A DNA stretch of 64,000 nt from NCBI GenBank assembly GCA_026224875.1, contig JAMFRU010000037.1:1-64000 (forward strand). The letters are read 5' to 3'. This document shows positions 61,729 through 64,000 of the stretch, one piece after another. Each line of letters opens with the position of its first letter. Positions within the stretch are counted from its first letter, which is position 1. A program made the translations under genes and the position numbers. The DNA is from Acidocella sp. Its GTDB lineage: Bacteria > Pseudomonadota > Alphaproteobacteria > Acetobacterales > Acetobacteraceae. The notes under the pieces are model-generated. The model was not told the DNA's origin and did not search any database. It saw nothing but the letters and a program-made list of their open reading frames with translations.

Positions 61729-61756
61729 GGTTATGTCTCCCCCTACGGCGTAATCC

Positions 61757-62911
61757 ATGTTACCGCCCGCCGCTATGATGAACGCGCGCAATACGATTCT
61801 CCAGGTGCTGCCCCGATTGGACCATGGCGGTGCCGAGCGCGTGGTGGTGGAAATCGCCGAGGGTTTGAGTGCCGCCGGCCACCGCTGCCTCATCGCCGCC
61901 GAGACCGGGCATCTCGCCAATGCCGCCTTGCGCGCCGGTGCGGAGTTGGTGCCTTTGCCGCTGGCCACCAAAAATCCTTTAAAAATATGGCGAAACACGA
62001 GGAGGCTCGTAAAGCTCATCAGGGAAAACCGGGTCGATCTCATCCACGCCCATTCCCGCGCCCCGGCCTGGTCGGCCTACCAGGCGGCAAAAAAATGCGG
62101 CATCCCGTTCGTTACCACCTATCACGGCAGCTATAGCGAAACCTCCAAGGCCAAGCAGCGCTACAACCAGATTATGGCGCGCGGCGACCGCGTGGTGGCG
62201 GTGAGCCAATACATCGCCGAGCTGATAAAAACCCGCTACGGCACGGCGGCGGACAAATTGACCGTGGTGCATGGCGGCGTGGATACCGCGATGTTCAACC
62301 CCGCTGCGGTGCTGGGCGATCGTTCCGTGCGCCTGGCCCGCGCCTGGCGTGCCGAAGCCGGCCAGCCCGCCATCATGCTGCCGGGCCGCCTCACCAGCTG
62401 GAAGGGGCAAAAACTGTTCATCCGCGCTCTGGCCATGATGCAGCATAAGGACGCGCTGGGGATTCTGGTCGGCGCCGACCAGGGGCGGGACACCTACACC
62501 GCCAACATCGTGTCGCTCGCTGAAAGCCTGGGCGTGGCGGACCGCCTGCGCATCGCGGGCCATACCGATGACATGCCGGCCGCCCTGATGCTGGCCGATA
62601 TCGTGGTCAACTGCTCCACCAGCCCGGAGGCGTTCGGCCGCACCATCGTCGAGGCACAAGCCATGGGCCGGGTGGTGGTGGCGGCCGACCATGGCGGCGC
62701 GCGCGAAACCATTGTGGACGGCACCTCCGGCCTGCTGGTCCCGCCCAACAACGCCGCGGCGCTGGCCGCGATGCTGGATAGCGTGCTGGACCAGGATATT
62801 GCTGCGCGGATAAAATTCGGCACCCAGGCGCGGACGCATATCGAGGAGAATTTTTCGCTCAAAGTGATGCAGGACAAGATGCTGGGCATTTATGAGGAGC
62901 TGCTGGCTTGA
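61757..62911 (+). CDS. Glycosyltransferase family 4
   Basis: 384 residues at most. ATGs at 61775 and 61778 are equally likely starts. N-domain LPRLDHGGAERVVVEIAEGL and IHAHSRAPAW. C-domain with PGRLTSWKGQKLFIRAL, HTDDMPAALMLADIVV and the donor-site SPEAFGRTIVEAQAMG (the conserved E-x7-E). GT-B fold. Paired with the GT9 gene, it suggests LPS core or glycan assembly. Confidence 0.93.
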   Translation: MLPPAAMMNARNTILQVLPRLDHGGAERVVVEIAEGLSAAGHRCLIAAETGHLANAALRAGAELVPLPLATKNPLKIWRNTRRLVKLIRENRVDLIHAHSRAPAWSAYQAAKKCGIPFVTTYHGSYSETSKAKQRYNQIMARGDRVVAVSQYIAELIKTRYGTAADKLTVVHGGVDTAMFNPAAVLGDRSVRLARAWRAEAGQPAIMLPGRLTSWKGQKLFIRALAMMQHKDALGILVGADQGRDTYTANIVSLAESLGVADRLRIAGHTDDMPAALMLADIVVNCSTSPEAFGRTIVEAQAMGRVVVAADHGGARETIVDGTSGLLVPPNNAAALAAMLDSVLDQDIAARIKFGTQARTHIEENFSLKVMQDKMLGIYEELLA

Positions 62912-63783
62912 GCCGAATCCTCGTCATCCGCCACGGGGCGTTCGGCGATATCGTGCTTTCATTCCCGGCCATGGCCGCCATCCGCGCCCGGCACGTTGGC
63001 GGCGAGATTACCGTCCTCACCACCAAACTCTACGGCCCGTTGCTGGCTGCGAGCCCGTGGTTCGACCGGGTGGAAATCGACGAAAAACCCAGCTTGTGGA
63101 ATTTTCCCGGCCTGCTGCGCCTACGCCGCCAGTTGCGTGGGTTCGACATGGTTTACGACCTGCAGACCTCCAGCCGGAGCACGAGTTATTTTACCTTGGC
63201 CGGGCGCCCGCCTTGGTCCGGCATCGCCAAAGGCTGTGCCTTTCCTGATGCCGCCAACCGCGAGACATTGCATACCCGCGAACGGCTCGAACAGCAGCTC
63301 CGGATTGCCGGCATCCCCAACCTCCCAGCCCCGGACCTCTCCTGGATTGCTAGTCCTGTGCCGGGCCTCCCGCCGCGCTACGCTGTGCTGGTGCCCGGTG
63401 CCGCCCCGCACCGGCCCGAAAAACGTTTTCCCGCCGACAAGTTCCGCGAAGTGGCAGCTGCCCTGGATATGCCCGTAGTGGTAGTCGGCACCGCAGGAGA
63501 GCGGCCGCTGGCGCAAACCATCGGCGGCATGGATCTCACCGGCCGCACTGACTTTCTCCAGCTCGCCACCGTATTCCGGGGCGCGGCACTGGCCATCGGC
63601 AACGACACCGGGCCGATGCATCTCGCCGCCGCCCTCGGTGTGCCGTGCATTTCCCTCTTCTCGGCCGCGTCAGAGCCCGCCCGCACCGCACCGCGCTACC
63701 CAGACGGCGGCTGGCCCAGCATCCTCCGCGCCCCAAGCCTGCAAGACCTGCCGGTTGCGCAAGTGCTTGCCGCCCTGCCATAA
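62908..63783 (+). CDS. Glycosyltransferase family 9 (heptosyltransferase-like)
   Basis: 291 residues. ILVIRHGAFGDIVLSFPAM and the donor motif AIGNDTGPMHLAAALGVPCI are GT9 hallmarks; the Asp of GNDTGPMH is present. It starts at a TTG that overlaps the GT4 stop (TTGA). Heptose or another sugar may be transferred onto LPS core. GT9 members without a heptose pathway nearby can use other donors. Confidence 0.93.
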   Translation: MSRILVIRHGAFGDIVLSFPAMAAIRARHVGGEITVLTTKLYGPLLAASPWFDRVEIDEKPSLWNFPGLLRLRRQLRGFDMVYDLQTSSRSTSYFTLAGRPPWSGIAKGCAFPDAANRETLHTRERLEQQLRIAGIPNLPAPDLSWIASPVPGLPPRYAVLVPGAAPHRPEKRFPADKFREVAAALDMPVVVVGTAGERPLAQTIGGMDLTGRTDFLQLATVFRGAALAIGNDTGPMHLAAALGVPCISLFSAASEPARTAPRYPDGGWPSILRAPSLQDLPVAQVLAALP

Positions 63784-63816
63784 CGCCCCCGATTACACAC
63801 AGCTTGAGAGAGACCA

Positions 63817-64000
63817 ATGCCCGCTATCACACTGCCTGACGGTTCCGTACGCTCCTTCGAGGGCGCGGTGACGGGCACTGCGATCGCGGAGGCCATTGGC
63901 CCAGGGCTGGCTCGCGCCGCCTTGGTCATCGTTGTGAACGGCGTTCAGGTGGATATGTCGAGCGAGATCACGGAAGACTCGTCCATTAAATTCATCACCC
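63817..64000 (+). CDS. thrS: Threonyl-tRNA synthetase, 5' part
   Basis: 61 codons before the window ends. MPAITLPDGSVRSFEGAVTG is the ThrRS TGS-domain opening, followed by IAEAIGPGLARAALVIVVNG. A weak GAGAGAG lies upstream. The catalytic and editing domains are outside the window, but the N-terminus is distinctive. Confidence 0.92.
   Translation, partial: MPAITLPDGSVRSFEGAVTGTAIAEAIGPGLARAALVIVVNGVQVDMSSEITEDSSIKFIT

Overview
The window reads as chromosomal DNA of a GC-rich alphaproteobacterium. Acetobacteraceae or a close acidophilic rhodospirillalean relative is my best guess. The basis is the alphaproteobacterial order rnd-lptC-lptA-lptB-(vapBC)-rpoN-hpf, an NDUFA9-like protein, DUF1674, two Hint-domain proteins of a kind common in Acetobacteraceae, and the overall codon style. 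No rRNA, CRISPR array or transposase was seen. One tRNA, tRNA-Leu(CAG), is present.

Layout. 0-7 kb: a partial gene, a small membrane protein, then a tightly overlapping minus-strand operon for cytochrome c maturation (ccmC-D-E-[DUF4431]-F-G-H-I) that continues into an SDHAF4-like DUF1674 gene and an SMR efflux gene. 7-13.5 kb: GNAT, EVE, MsrA, a TPR/O-GlcNAc-transferase-like enzyme, DUF2147, an APH-fold phosphotransferase-like protein and a divergent binding-protein-like protein with no signal peptide. 13.5-22 kb: an accessory catabolic stretch with two TauD/TfdA dioxygenases, a beta-helix Hint protein, a broken divergent regulator/SDR pair, a TetR regulator with a candidate operator, a [2Fe-2S] ferredoxin and a cytochrome P450, plus palindromic repeats. 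22-28 kb: a COG2509-type flavoprotein, an Rrf2 regulator, gltX and comEC. 28-36.5 kb: a surface polysaccharide locus (Wzc-like kinase, GT22 mannosyltransferase-like, acyltransferase, outer-membrane barrel, WecG-like GT26). 36.5-42.3 kb: fumC, a cyclase-family hydrolase, a second Hint protein, GST and SnoaL genes with apparent frameshifts, and map. 42.3-48.7 kb: hpf, rpoN, a VapBC module, lptBAC, rnd and the tRNA. 48.9-56.3 kb: an NDUFA9-like gene, gltD, a small membrane protein and gltB. 56.3-64 kb: GST, a WxxGxW-repeat secreted protein, an SDR, a third dioxygenase, an alpha/beta hydrolase, GT4, GT9 and the 5' end of thrS.

How it fits together. The housekeeping blocks cover respiratory cytochrome assembly, LPS export, nitrogen assimilation and translation. 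They flank two accessory blocks, one oxidative-catabolic and one for surface polysaccharide. At least five genes carry apparent single-base frameshifts, three of them one-base losses at or near G or C runs, so either local gene decay or homopolymer sequencing error must be considered. I found no clearly new multi-gene defence or RNA-guided system. The most system-like novelties are the extended ccm operon, the VapBC module lodged between lptB and rpoN, and the phosphotransferase/binding-protein pair.
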